Positions 57,033 through 64,000 of a stretch of DNA of 64,000 bases are shown in pieces. How positions within the stretch are numbered: position 1 is the stretch's first letter; every line of letters begins with the position of its first letter. A program made the translations under genes and the position numbers. Under the pieces are notes generated by a model. The model did not search any database and was not told the DNA's origin. It saw nothing but the letters and a program-made list of their open reading frames with translations. The stretch lies in NCBI RefSeq assembly GCF_014205155.1, contig NZ_JACHMX010000001.1, positions 7,564,001 to 7,628,000 on the forward strand. Reading direction: 5' to 3'. The stretch comes from Amycolatopsis umgeniensis (GTDB lineage: Bacteria; Actinomycetota; Actinomycetes; Mycobacteriales; Pseudonocardiaceae).

Positions 57033-57704
57033 TCAGGCGGCGTCGTCCCGCTTCGAAAGGTCCCGGATCAGCGAGACGATCTCCCGGCTGACCGGCCGCA
57101 GCACCCGCAGCCGCGAAAGCCCCACCAGCCGCGCGATCAGCGGCACCGTCCGTTCCACGAGTACCCGGCTGCGCTTCTGGCCGCCGGACCGGTCGTGGAC
57201 CCAGAACAGCACGACCCCCATCTGGTACAGCCACAGCAGATCGGGCAGGTCGTCGCGCAGGTCCGGATCGAGTTTGGCGTCGGAATCGGCGATGACGTCA
57301 CGCATCAGGCTGACGGAGGCGTCCCGCGCGGGCGACGACTCTTCGCTGAACGGGCTCAGCGGCGAGTCCGGGTCGGCGGCGTTGACGAAGAGCTGGGTGC
57401 CGAAGCGGTGGTACGGCTCGGCGACGTCGAGCCAGGTGAGCAGGACCGTCTTGAGCCGCGCGCTGAAGTCCCGCTCACCTTCGATCCCCTGGCGCGCCGC
57501 CGTCAGGTGCGCGTTGGCGATCTCGTCGTAGAAACCCTGGATCAGCTGGTCTTTCGAGGCGAAGTAGTAATAAGCGTTCCCGACCGACACACCCGCCTCG
57601 GTCGCGATGGCCCGCATGGTCGTGCGGTCGTAGCCGTTCTCCGCGAACAGCCGCAACGCGGTCGCCACGATCAGCGACCTGGTTTCCTCACTCTTCGCCA
57701 CCAC
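57033..57704 (-). CDS. TetR/AcrR family regulator
   Basis: A 223-residue repressor-type protein. The N-terminal helix-turn-helix domain is typical: TRSLIVATALRLFAENGYDR, then TTMRAIATEAGVSVGNAYYY and FASKDQLIQGFYDEI. The C-terminal ligand domain is of the helical TetR type with no recognised ligand. It is the second gene of a minus-strand pair, 14 bases after the membrane protein stop. Two TTGAAC-type palindromes before that first gene are the probable operators, so the pair is autoregulated. Start is GTG 57704 or the adjacent GTG 57701. Confidence 0.92.
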   Translation of the reverse strand: MVAKSEETRSLIVATALRLFAENGYDRTTMRAIATEAGVSVGNAYYYFASKDQLIQGFYDEIANAHLTAARQGIEGERDFSARLKTVLLTWLDVAEPYHRFGTQLFVNAADPDSPLSPFSEESSPARDASVSLMRDVIADSDAKLDPDLRDDLPDLLWLYQMGVVLFWVHDRSGGQKRSRVLVERTVPLIARLVGLSRLRVLRPVSREIVSLIRDLSKRDDAA

Positions 57705-57718
57705 TGCACGTTATCCGG

Positions 57719-58141
57719 TCAGGGCGCGGGATGCGGAGCGGGCGCCGGGTAACCGGGGTAGGGCGGCGGCGTCGCCACGGGCCGTGCGGTGGCGTTGTTC
57801 AGGTGCTTGCGCCGGATGCCGTTGAACACCAGCACGTTCCCGACGTGCATCACGCCGAGCACGAGTGCCACGGTGCCGACCTTGACCGACAGCATCTCGA
57901 AGATGTCGCGCGCGTCGAGCACGGTGTCGTTGCTGGTCAGGAACAGGGTCACGAAACCCAGGCTGACCAGGTAGAACCCGACGACGAGCAGTTGGTTGAC
58001 CGAATGCGCCAGTGCCTGTTTGTCCTGGAAGACATCCTCCAGGAACGTCTTGCCGTGCCTGCTCAGCGTGCGGGCGACCAGCACGGTCAGCGGGACGGTG
58101 ATGGCCAGGTAGAGCGCGTAGGCCACGACTACGGGTTGCAT
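57719..58141 (-). CDS. Small multi-helix membrane protein under TetR control
   Basis: A 140-residue integral membrane protein with three hydrophobic helices: VVVAYALYLAITVPLTVLVA at the start, NQLLVVGFYLVSLGFVTLFL near residue 50, and KVGTVALVLGVMHVGNVLVF near 88, then a Pro-rich cytoplasmic tail (PPPYPGYPAPAPHP). No family function known. ATG 58141 is fixed by the ribosome site AAAGGAGG; an upstream frame to 58201 would start inside the operator. It is the gene most directly controlled by the palindromes at 58154-58201 and is co-transcribed with the TetR regulator. Confidence 0.8.
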   Translation of the reverse strand: MQPVVVAYALYLAITVPLTVLVARTLSRHGKTFLEDVFQDKQALAHSVNQLLVVGFYLVSLGFVTLFLTSNDTVLDARDIFEMLSVKVGTVALVLGVMHVGNVLVFNGIRRKHLNNATARPVATPPPYPGYPAPAPHPAP

Positions 58142-58153
58142 GGGGACCTCCTT

Positions 58154-58201
58154 TTGAACGTGTTCAAGAAGTACCGTAGCCCAGATTTTGAACGCGTTCA
58201 A
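58154..58201. promoter_or_regulatory. Paired TTGAAC-N2-GTTCAA operators
   Basis: TTGAACGTGTTCAA (58154-58167) and the perfect palindrome TTGAACGCGTTCAA (58188-58201) lie upstream of the membrane-protein/TetR pair, centres 34 bases apart. The spacing allows two dimers on the same face after about three turns. The first palindrome lies 13 bases before the ATG, next to the ribosome site. Confidence 0.82.
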
Positions 58202-58277
58202 GTGGCGCTGTTCATCTGAAGCTCACCCTGGTGGCCGCCGAAGATGCGTAAGGTCGCACCGGACTCTGGAGGTAACC

Positions 58278-59477
58278 GTGAAACGCATCGCCGCCGTGCT
58301 CACCTCGGGCGCCGTGCTGGCCGGGACGCTGCTGGCCGCCACACCGGCGGAGGCCGGTGTCGGACGGAACGTCCGCTTCGCGACGTTCAACGCTTCGCTC
58401 AACCGCGGGGCGGCCGGGCAGCTCGTGACCGATCTGACGCAGCCGGGCAACGCGCAGGCGAACGAGGTCGCCGAGGTGATCCAGCGCAACCGGCCGGACG
58501 TGCTGCTGATCAACGAGTTCGACTACGTGCCGGACAACCGCGCCGCGAACCTGTTCCGCGAGAACTACCTCGAGCGCGGCCAGAACGGCGCCGCCCCGAT
58601 CGACTACCCGTACGCCTTCACCGCGCCGTCGAACACGGGCGTCGCGACAGGCTTCGACCTCGATCGCAACGGCCAGGTCGGCGGCGGCAACGACGCGCAC
58701 GGCTTCGGCCTCTTCGAGGGTCAGTACGGCATGCTCGTGCTGTCCAAGTACCCGATCGACACCCGGAGCGTGCGGACGTTCCAGAAGTTCCTCTGGAAGG
58801 ACATGCCGGGCGCGCTGCTCCCGGACGACCCGGCGACTCCGGCGCCGGCCGACTGGTACTCGCCGCAGGCACTCGACGTGCTGCGCCTGTCGTCGAAGTC
58901 CCACTGGGACGTCCCGATCCGCGTCGGCGGCTCGACCGTGCACTTCCTGGCCGCCCATCCGACGCCGCCCACCTTCGACGGTCCCGAAGACCGCAACGGC
59001 ACGCGCAACAACGACGAGATCCGCTTCTGGGCCGACTACGTGACCCCGGGCAAGAGCCGCTACATCCACGACGACCGCGGCCGTCGCGGCGGGCTGGGCG
59101 CGCACGAGAAGTTCGTCATCGCGGGCGACCACAACTCCGACCCGCTCGACGGCGACAGCGTCCCCGGCGCGATCTCCCGGCTGTTGGACGCGCCTCGCGT
59201 GCTCGAGACGCGTCCGGGCAGTGACGGCGCGGTGCGCGCGGCGCGGGACCAGGCCGGTGCCAACATCGGCCAGAAGGGCGACCCGTTCTTCGACACCGGC
59301 GACTTCAACGACAACGCGCCGGGGAACCTGCGGATCGACTACGTCCTGCCGTCGAAGGGTCTGTTCCCCTGGCACGCCGAGGTCTTCTGGCCGCTGCCCG
59401 ATTCACCGCTGGCCCGGCTCAACGACGCCTCGGACCATCATCTGGTGCGGGTCGACGTTTTCGTCCCGCGCTGGTAG
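58278..59477 (+). CDS. Secreted endonuclease/exonuclease/phosphatase-fold protein
   Basis: A 399-residue secreted protein. Signal peptide KRIAAVLTSGAVLAGTLLAA with cleavage near PAEAG. The EEP fold shows RFATFNASLNRG at the first strand, VLLINEFDYVPD with the metal-binding Glu, VIAGDHNSDPLDGDS with the catalytic Asp-x-Asn, IDYVLPSKG and the last-strand DASDHHLVRVDVF with the Asp-His pair. All active-site residues are kept. Members are annotated as nucleases or phosphodiesterases; alkaline-phosphatase-like activity is also possible. GTG 58278 follows GGAGG. It probably scavenges phosphate or nucleic acid outside the cell. Confidence 0.87.
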   Translation: MKRIAAVLTSGAVLAGTLLAATPAEAGVGRNVRFATFNASLNRGAAGQLVTDLTQPGNAQANEVAEVIQRNRPDVLLINEFDYVPDNRAANLFRENYLERGQNGAAPIDYPYAFTAPSNTGVATGFDLDRNGQVGGGNDAHGFGLFEGQYGMLVLSKYPIDTRSVRTFQKFLWKDMPGALLPDDPATPAPADWYSPQALDVLRLSSKSHWDVPIRVGGSTVHFLAAHPTPPTFDGPEDRNGTRNNDEIRFWADYVTPGKSRYIHDDRGRRGGLGAHEKFVIAGDHNSDPLDGDSVPGAISRLLDAPRVLETRPGSDGAVRAARDQAGANIGQKGDPFFDTGDFNDNAPGNLRIDYVLPSKGLFPWHAEVFWPLPDSPLARLNDASDHHLVRVDVFVPRW

Positions 59478-59480
59478 CCG

Positions 59481-60104
59481 TCAGCCCGCGCCGAGCCGGG
59501 AGGTGCCCGGGCCGGTCAAGGTGGCCAGCCCGGCGCTCCGGCCGCTCACCGCGAGAAGCAGGTCGGCGAGCGGCCCGCGCACCTCTTCGGTGCCCCCGCC
59601 GCCGGTCCATTCGGCGTCGGTGGCGATCAGCCGCAGCTCCTTGCAGCGTTTGCGGGCGCCCCAGAACGGGCTGACGAGGAGGTGCTCCAGCGCCGCGATC
59701 ACCGGCTTCTCGGGCATCGGCCTGTCGATGCCCAGCGGGCGGGCGACGTCCTGACCGTGGATGAGGACGTCGGCGAGCGGATCGATCGGCTTGGCGCCGG
59801 GGGAGCGGCGCGGCGAGGCCGCGTCCTCGCGGATCTGGGCGACGAGTTCGGCGGGGGAGAACCGCGCGGCGTAGCCGATGGCCTGGTCGACGTTCATCTT
59901 GTCCCAGTTTCCCTTGGCCTTGATGGCGCCGAAGAGGGTGTCCCGGAGCTTGTTCCTGGTGGACTGCGCCAGATGGGCGGCCATCGCGTGCACCGTCCAC
60001 TCCGGACAAAGGGTCTTCACCGACCAGTCCTGCTCGTCCAGTCCCTCCAGCAGTTCCGCGAAGCTCAGTCTTTCCGCCTTGGTCCAGGCCGAGATCTCGT
60101 CCAT
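59481..60104 (-). CDS. Mycothiol-type DinB-like maleylpyruvate isomerase family protein
   Basis: A 207-residue member of the MDMPI N-terminal/DinB-like family, actinobacteria-specific metal-binding helical bundles, some of which use mycothiol. Segments: SAWTKAERLSFAELLEGLDE, LCPEWTVHAMAAHLAQS with a metal His, and DPLADVLIHGQDVARPLGID with another two ligand positions. Ends in VSGRSAGLATLTGPG, also family-typical. Substrate unknown. Convergent with the EEP gene (four bases apart) and 62 bases from the divergent dehydrogenase gene. Confidence 0.85.
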   Translation of the reverse strand: MDEISAWTKAERLSFAELLEGLDEQDWSVKTLCPEWTVHAMAAHLAQSTRNKLRDTLFGAIKAKGNWDKMNVDQAIGYAARFSPAELVAQIREDAASPRRSPGAKPIDPLADVLIHGQDVARPLGIDRPMPEKPVIAALEHLLVSPFWGARKRCKELRLIATDAEWTGGGGTEEVRGPLADLLLAVSGRSAGLATLTGPGTSRLGAG

Positions 60105-60166
60105 GCCCCGTTCCTCCCCTTCTCCGCCGTCGGCGCCCGACCCTAGCCTGTTTTAGCCTGGTCACC

Positions 60167-61108
60167 ATGAAGATCGCGATTCTCGACGATTATCAAGAAG
60201 TGGCGCTCGGCTTCGGGGACTGGGACTCCCTCGGCGCCGACATCGAAGTGTTCACGAAGCCGTTCGCGGATCCGGCCGAGGTGGTGGCCCGTCTCCGGGA
60301 CTTCGACGTCGTGGTCGCGATGCGCGAACGCACCCGTTTCCCCGCGGAGGTCCTCGACAGGCTGCCCGCGCTCAAGCTGCTGGTGAGCACCGGGCACCGC
60401 AACGCCGCGATCGACGTGGCCGCCGCCCGGCGCAACGGCGTGGTCGTCTCCTCCACCGGGTACATCGCGGCCCCGGCGGCCGAGCACACCTGGGCGCTGA
60501 TCCTCGCCGCCGCGCGGAACGTGCCGGAGGAGTCGGCGAACATGCGCGCGGGCGGCTGGCAGACCACGGTCGGCACGATCCTGTCCGGCAAGACCCTCGG
60601 GCTGCTCGGGCTCGGCAGGCTCGGCGCGGGCGCGGCCAAGATCGGCAAGGCGTTCGGCATGGAAACCATCGCCTGGAGCCAGAACCTGACCCAGGAGAAG
60701 GCCGAACCCCATGGCGTGACGGCGGTGTCGAAGGACGAACTGTTCGCCCGCGCGGACGTCCTGTCGGTCCACCTGGTGCTCAGCCGCCGCAGCCGGGGGC
60801 TGGTCGGCGCATCCGAACTCGCCGCGATGAAGCCGACGGCGATGCTCGTCAACACCTCGCGTGGCCCGATCGTGGACGAAGCCGCCCTGGTGGACGCCTT
60901 GCGCCGCAAGGAGATCGCGGTCGCCGCGCTGGATGTCTACGACGTCGAGCCGCTGCCCTCGGAGCACCCCCTGCGGACGCTGGACAATGTCGTGCTCACG
61001 CCGCACATCGGCTACGTCACCCGGGAGGCCTACGAGATCTTCTATCGGGACGCCGTCGAGGACATCGCGGCCTTCCAGGCGGGCGCACCGGTCCGCGTCA
61101 TGGAGTGA
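60167..61108 (+). CDS. D-2-hydroxyacid dehydrogenase family protein
   Basis: A 313-residue NAD(H)-dependent dehydrogenase of the phosphoglycerate-dehydrogenase-like family. Substrate-domain start MKIAILDDYQEVALGF, the Rossmann GxGxxG as TLGLLGLGRLGAGAAKIGKA near residue 145, the Arg in VNTSRGPIVDEAALVDAL near 230, the Glu in DVYDVEPLPSEHP, and the catalytic His in LTPHIGYVTREAYE near 285. It lacks the ACT domain of SerA, so it is not the serine-pathway enzyme. Substrate unknown. Overlaps the convergent serine hydrolase gene by 11 bases. Confidence 0.9.
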   Translation: MKIAILDDYQEVALGFGDWDSLGADIEVFTKPFADPAEVVARLRDFDVVVAMRERTRFPAEVLDRLPALKLLVSTGHRNAAIDVAAARRNGVVVSSTGYIAAPAAEHTWALILAAARNVPEESANMRAGGWQTTVGTILSGKTLGLLGLGRLGAGAAKIGKAFGMETIAWSQNLTQEKAEPHGVTAVSKDELFARADVLSVHLVLSRRSRGLVGASELAAMKPTAMLVNTSRGPIVDEAALVDALRRKEIAVAALDVYDVEPLPSEHPLRTLDNVVLTPHIGYVTREAYEIFYRDAVEDIAAFQAGAPVRVME

Positions 61109-61922
61109 GGCGGCGCAGCTCCGTGAGCACGGCGTCGGTGTAGGGCGGCCACACCTCGGCCGCCCACGGGCCGAAAGCGCGGTCGGTGAGCGCGACACAG
61201 GCGGCACCGGCGTCGGGATCGACCCAGAGGAAAGTGCCGGACTGCCCGAAGTGGCCGAAGGTCCGCGGTGAGCTCGCCGAACCGGTCCAATGTGGGCTCT
61301 TGTGGTCGCGGATCTCGAAACCGAGGCCCCAGTCGTTCGGCTTCTGGTGGCCGAATCCGGGCAGGACACCGGAAAGTCCGGGAAAGACCACGGAGGTCGC
61401 CTCGCGCACCGTCTCGGCGGCGATGAGCTTCGGGGACTGCAGCTCGGCGGCGAACGCGACCAGATCGTCCACAGTGGACTCCGCGCCCGAGGCGGGCGAG
61501 CCGGTCAGCCGGGTCGCCTTCATGCCCAGCGGCTGGAAAAGCGCCTCCGCCTGGTAGTCGGCGAAGGGGATGCCGGAATGTTCGGTGAGCGCGTCGGCCA
61601 GCTGCTCGAACCCGGCGTTGGAGTACAGGCGCCGGTTGCCCGGCTCGGCCATCCGCTTGTGCTCGTTGAAGGCCAGTCCGGAGGTGTGCGCGAGCAGGTG
61701 CCGGATCGTGGAGCCCTCCGGCCCGGCGGGGGTGTCGAGTTCGACGACGCCCTCTTCGATGGCGATCAGCGCGGCGTAGGCCGTGAGCGGTTTGGTCACC
61801 GACGCCAGCCGGTACACCTTCGTCGGGTCGCCGTGCGTGCCCAGCACGTCACCGGCGGCGGTCACCACGGCCGTGGCGGCGTTGTCCACCGGCCACTGTT
61901 CGATCTCGCGCACGCTCTCCAT
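61098..61922 (-). CDS. Serine beta-lactamase-like hydrolase (class C fold)
   Basis: A 274-residue penicillin-binding-protein/beta-lactamase-fold hydrolase without a signal peptide. Motifs: YRLASVTKPLTAYAAL (Ser-x-x-Lys near residue 43), RRLYSNAGFEQLADAL (Tyr-x-Asn near 100), and FGHFGQSGTFLWVDPDA (His-x-Gly in place of Lys-Thr-Gly, common in esterase-type members). Being cytosolic, it is more likely an esterase or D-amino peptidase than a resistance enzyme. It carries the palindrome at 61467-61479 and starts at ATG 61922. Confidence 0.88.
   Translation of the reverse strand: MESVREIEQWPVDNAATAVVTAAGDVLGTHGDPTKVYRLASVTKPLTAYAALIAIEEGVVELDTPAGPEGSTIRHLLAHTSGLAFNEHKRMAEPGNRRLYSNAGFEQLADALTEHSGIPFADYQAEALFQPLGMKATRLTGSPASGAESTVDDLVAFAAELQSPKLIAAETVREATSVVFPGLSGVLPGFGHQKPNDWGLGFEIRDHKSPHWTGSASSPRTFGHFGQSGTFLWVDPDAGAACVALTDRAFGPWAAEVWPPYTDAVLTELRRLTP
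61467..61479. repeat. GTCCACWGTGGAC palindrome (copy 3)
   Basis: Perfect 13-bp palindrome within the serine hydrolase gene, read in frame on the minus strand as Ser-Thr-Val-Asp. Confidence 0.7.
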
Positions 61923-61981
61923 GCCCACACCCTACGAAGCCCGGGCCGGTCGGGGCGGCCCGGGCTTCGCAGTGGTGGGGA

Positions 61982-62248
61982 TCAGGCGTCGAGGTCGGTC
62001 GCCACCAGCTCGGCGATGGCGTCGACGGCCGCCTCGGCACCTTCACCCTCGGCACTGATGATGACCTCGTCGCCGTAGCCGGCGGCGAGCGTCATCAGGT
62101 TCAGCACGCTGCCGGCCGCGACCGGGTCACCGCCCGCCTTGGCGATGGACACCGCGACGGGCTGCGCCGCGGCCGCCTTGGCGACCGTCGCCGCGGGCCT
62201 GGCGTGCAGGCCCACCTTGCTGGCCACGGTGACGCGTTTCTCCGGCAT
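61982..62248 (-). CDS. ptsH: Phosphocarrier protein HPr
   Basis: An 88-residue PTS phosphotransfer protein. The phosphorylated His is in SKVGLHARPAATVAKAA (residue 15), and the region near GGDPVAAGSVLNLMTLAAGY holds the Ser46-like site (AGSVLNL). It passes phosphate from enzyme I to sugar-specific EIIA/EIIB. It is the third gene of the minus-strand set GntR-EIIC-HPr, 39 bases after the EIIC stop. The start ATG 62248 follows GAAAGGGAAAG. EI and EIIB/EIIA genes are not in the window. Confidence 0.95.
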   Translation of the reverse strand: MPEKRVTVASKVGLHARPAATVAKAAAAQPVAVSIAKAGGDPVAAGSVLNLMTLAAGYGDEVIISAEGEGAEAAVDAIAELVATDLDA

Positions 62249-62287
62249 GTTCTTTCCCTTTCGTGCCTTTGTTCTTTGGAGCTGAAA

Positions 62288-63544
62288 CTACTTGACGGGC
62301 TTGGCCGCGGTTGCCTCGAGATCGGCCTCGATCGAGTCGTCCTCGCGGCCCGGCGTGCGCAGGTTCCACTTGGTGATCACGAACCGGAAGATCACGTAGT
62401 AGACGACCGCGTAGGCCAGGCCGATCGGGATGAGCAGCCAGACGTTGCTGCTCGCCGCCGGGTGGCTGAAGTTGAGCCCGAAGTCGATCGCACCGGCGGA
62501 GAAGCCGAAGCCGAGGTGGATGTCGAGCGCGTTCACCAGGGCGAGCGAGGTACCGGTCAGGACCGCGTGGATCAGGTACAGCGGCCACGCGACGTACATG
62601 AACGAAAACTCGATCGGCTCGGTGACACCGGTCAGGAACGAGGTCAGCGCACCGGCGATCATCACACCGCCGACGATCTTCTTCTGGCTGGGCTTCGCGG
62701 TCTGCCAGATCGCCAGCGCCGCGGCGGGGATGGCGAACATGAAGATCGGGAAGAACCCGGTCATGAAGGTGCCGCGGGTCGGGTCGCCCTTGAAGAACTG
62801 GGTCAGGTCGCCACCGTCGAAGATGAACCACACCGGCACGTTCAGCAGCTGGTGCAGACCGACCGGGATCAGGAGCCGGTTGAGGAAGCCGTAGATACCG
62901 CCACCGACCACGGGCGCGCCGGTGACCGCTTCACCGGCGGCCTGGATGCCGTCGTTGACCCAGTGGAAGACCAGGCCCAGCGGCACCGCGAGGACGAGCA
63001 GCACCAGGGCGGTGATGATCGGCACGAACCGGCGGCCACCGAAGAAGGCCAGGTACGGCGGCAGCTTGATGCGGTAGAACTTCTGCCACAGCAGCGCGGT
63101 GACGAGGCCGACGATCACACCGGCCAGCACGCTGTAGGGCCATTTGATCGGGTTGAGCATCAGGCCGGCGGGCTTTTCGGGGTCCCAGCCGGGAAGCTCC
63201 TCGAACGGCGCGAAGACGCGAAGGACGCTGGTGAAGACGAAGAAGCCGACCACGGCGGCGAGGCCCGTGGCACCGTCGCTCTTCCGGGCGAACCCGACCG
63301 CGATACCCACCGCGAACAGGAGCGGCAGCCAGTTGAACAGCGAGTCCCCCGCGGCACCGATGGCCGCGGCGGCCTTGTCCCAGCCGAGGCCGTCCTTGCC
63401 GAGCAGGTCAGGCTGACCGAGCCTGGACAGGAGCGCTGCGGCGGGCAGGGCGGCGATGGGGAGCATGAGGCTGCGGCCGAAGCGCTGAAGGCCGGCAAGT
63501 CCCTTGCCTTTGCTCTTCGCCCCCTCGGCGGTGGTGGAGCTCAT
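62288..63544 (-). CDS. PTS permease EIIC, GlcNAc/glucose type
   Basis: A 418-residue membrane component with about ten helices. Typical EIIC features: GRSLMLPIAALPAAALLSRLG at the N-terminus (residues quoted in part), LLFAVGIAVGFARKSDGATG near 78, IPVGLHQLLNVPVWFIFDGG near 230, and the ITEPIEF-type substrate loop as LTGVTEPIEFSFMYVAWPLY near 320. The lack of an EIIB or EIIA domain fits the actinobacterial NagE2 type, where EIIB is separate. The substrate is inferred as N-acetylglucosamine because of the linked DasR-like regulator and chitinase. ATG 63544 overlaps the GntR stop. Confidence 0.9.
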   Translation of the reverse strand: MSSTTAEGAKSKGKGLAGLQRFGRSLMLPIAALPAAALLSRLGQPDLLGKDGLGWDKAAAAIGAAGDSLFNWLPLLFAVGIAVGFARKSDGATGLAAVVGFFVFTSVLRVFAPFEELPGWDPEKPAGLMLNPIKWPYSVLAGVIVGLVTALLWQKFYRIKLPPYLAFFGGRRFVPIITALVLLVLAVPLGLVFHWVNDGIQAAGEAVTGAPVVGGGIYGFLNRLLIPVGLHQLLNVPVWFIFDGGDLTQFFKGDPTRGTFMTGFFPIFMFAIPAAALAIWQTAKPSQKKIVGGVMIAGALTSFLTGVTEPIEFSFMYVAWPLYLIHAVLTGTSLALVNALDIHLGFGFSAGAIDFGLNFSHPAASSNVWLLIPIGLAYAVVYYVIFRFVITKWNLRTPGREDDSIEADLEATAAKPVK

Positions 63545-64000
63545 CGGGTACCTCCGTAGTGAGGATGGTGACCGGAATCCGGGGTGTTCCGGTCCAGCTG
63601 CATGGTGACCTGGTAGTGATCGCCCCGGTACCAGGAAGTCATGTCTTCGATCGGTTCCCCGTTGACGCTGGAGACCCGGCGGAAGACAAGGAGCGGACTG
63701 CCGGCGCGCATGCCGAGCAGGCGTGCCGTTTCGCGGTCCGCGGATTCGGCCCAGACCGTCTGCCACGCGTGGTCCGGGCGGAGGTCGTACGACTGGGCGA
63801 GTTGGACGTACAACGATCGGGTGAGATCGAGATCGAGCAGACCGGGCATCCGGCCCGCGTGATACCACCCGCGTTCGACCGCGAGCGGCACCCCGTCGGC
63901 ACGGCGGAGCCGCACCAGCCGGTGTGCCGGGGTTCCGGCGGTCAGGCCGAGAGCGTGTGCCGAAGGGGCGGGCGGGACCTCGGTGGCGGTCTTGACGACC
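63541..64000 (-). CDS. GntR-family regulator, DasR-like (5' end outside window)
   Basis: The C-terminal 153 residues of a HutC-subfamily GntR regulator; the frame is open beyond the right edge, so the DNA-binding domain is not visible. The UTRA ligand domain shows PAHRLVRLRRADGVPLAVER, then GWYHAGRMPGLLDLDL and PIEDMTSWYRGDHYQVTMQL. DasR of Streptomyces has this form, binds glucosamine-6-phosphate and controls chitin and GlcNAc genes. Its stop overlaps the EIIC start (ATGA), supporting co-regulation. The dre-like site upstream of the chitinase gene is a plausible target. Confidence 0.87.
   Translation of the reverse strand, partial: VVKTATEVPPAPSAHALGLTAGTPAHRLVRLRRADGVPLAVERGWYHAGRMPGLLDLDLTRSLYVQLAQSYDLRPDHAWQTVWAESADRETARLLGMRAGSPLLVFRRVSSVNGEPIEDMTSWYRGDHYQVTMQLDRNTPDSGHHPHYGGTR

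Overview
The window is 64 kb of very GC-rich, densely coding actinobacterial chromosome. The gene families point to the Pseudonocardiaceae, most likely Amycolatopsis or a close relative: an F420-type LLM oxidoreductase, a mycothiol-type DinB-like protein, a 13E12 HNH gene with an actinobacterial LexA box, a DasR-like regulator beside a GlcNAc-type PTS permease, Asp23/AmaP envelope genes, and the alaS-ruvX-mltG-aroE order. The genus is an inference. No tRNA, rRNA, CRISPR array or complete insertion sequence was seen.

Layout. 1-4.4 kb: end of proline dehydrogenase, an unusual thioredoxin (WCMPC), DUF2630, a secreted alpha/beta-hydrolase-like lipoprotein lacking the nucleophile serine, and an ATP-dependent DNA ligase. 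4.5-8.4 kb: a tightly overlapping minus-strand operon (pyrimidine reductase, ECF sigma factor, three Asp23-type proteins, a 58-residue membrane protein, DUF6286, AmaP-like) that looks like a cell-envelope homeostasis unit. 8.5-19.4 kb: zapE, PAP2, DUF2252, ornithine aminotransferase, PPK2, an S9 peptidase with a coupled LLM oxidoreductase, an NDH-2-like flavoprotein divergent from a MarR regulator, and a crcB pair. 19.6-24 kb: a 43-residue peptide gene directly abutting a JmjC/cupin oxygenase gene (candidate peptide-modification system), an iron-box-controlled sucrase/ferredoxin-like gene, and an SOS-box-controlled radical SAM gene interrupted by an intein inside its cluster-binding motif. 24-31.4 kb: repeat arrays, a MerB-like protein, aspS, DUF389, a phosphotransferase, an SGNH hydrolase and rarA. 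31.4-34.1 kb: a decayed accessory patch (frameshifted pseudogene, 13E12 HNH gene, IS5-type remnant).

34.1-43.3 kb: ten consecutive overlapping plus-strand genes combine a BMP-type nucleoside ABC importer, a nucleoside phosphorylase, an acyl-CoA-dehydrogenase-like flavoenzyme, a divergent MtnA-like isomerase, and mtnC, mtnB and mtnD. This reads as an uptake-and-salvage operon for methylthioadenosine or a related 5'-modified nucleoside. 43.4-48.8 kb: secreted chitinase (with a DasR-like operator), a 5'-truncated VOC gene and a TAT-exported phospholipase C. 49-56.9 kb: the alaS-ruvX-mltG-aroE block and a GrpB-methyltransferase fusion. 57-64 kb: a TetR/membrane protein pair with two palindromic operators, a secreted EEP-fold protein, a mycothiol-type DinB protein, a D-2-hydroxyacid dehydrogenase, a class C beta-lactamase-like hydrolase, and HPr, EIIC and a DasR-like regulator cut by the window end.

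Recurring non-coding elements include several perfect palindromes placed just after stop codons (terminator-like, some sharing identical arms), two arrays of a ~21-bp ACTC(G/A)CGTGATC repeat, and a 13-bp palindrome GTCCACWGTGGAC found in frame as Ser-Thr-Val-Asp codons in three unrelated genes.
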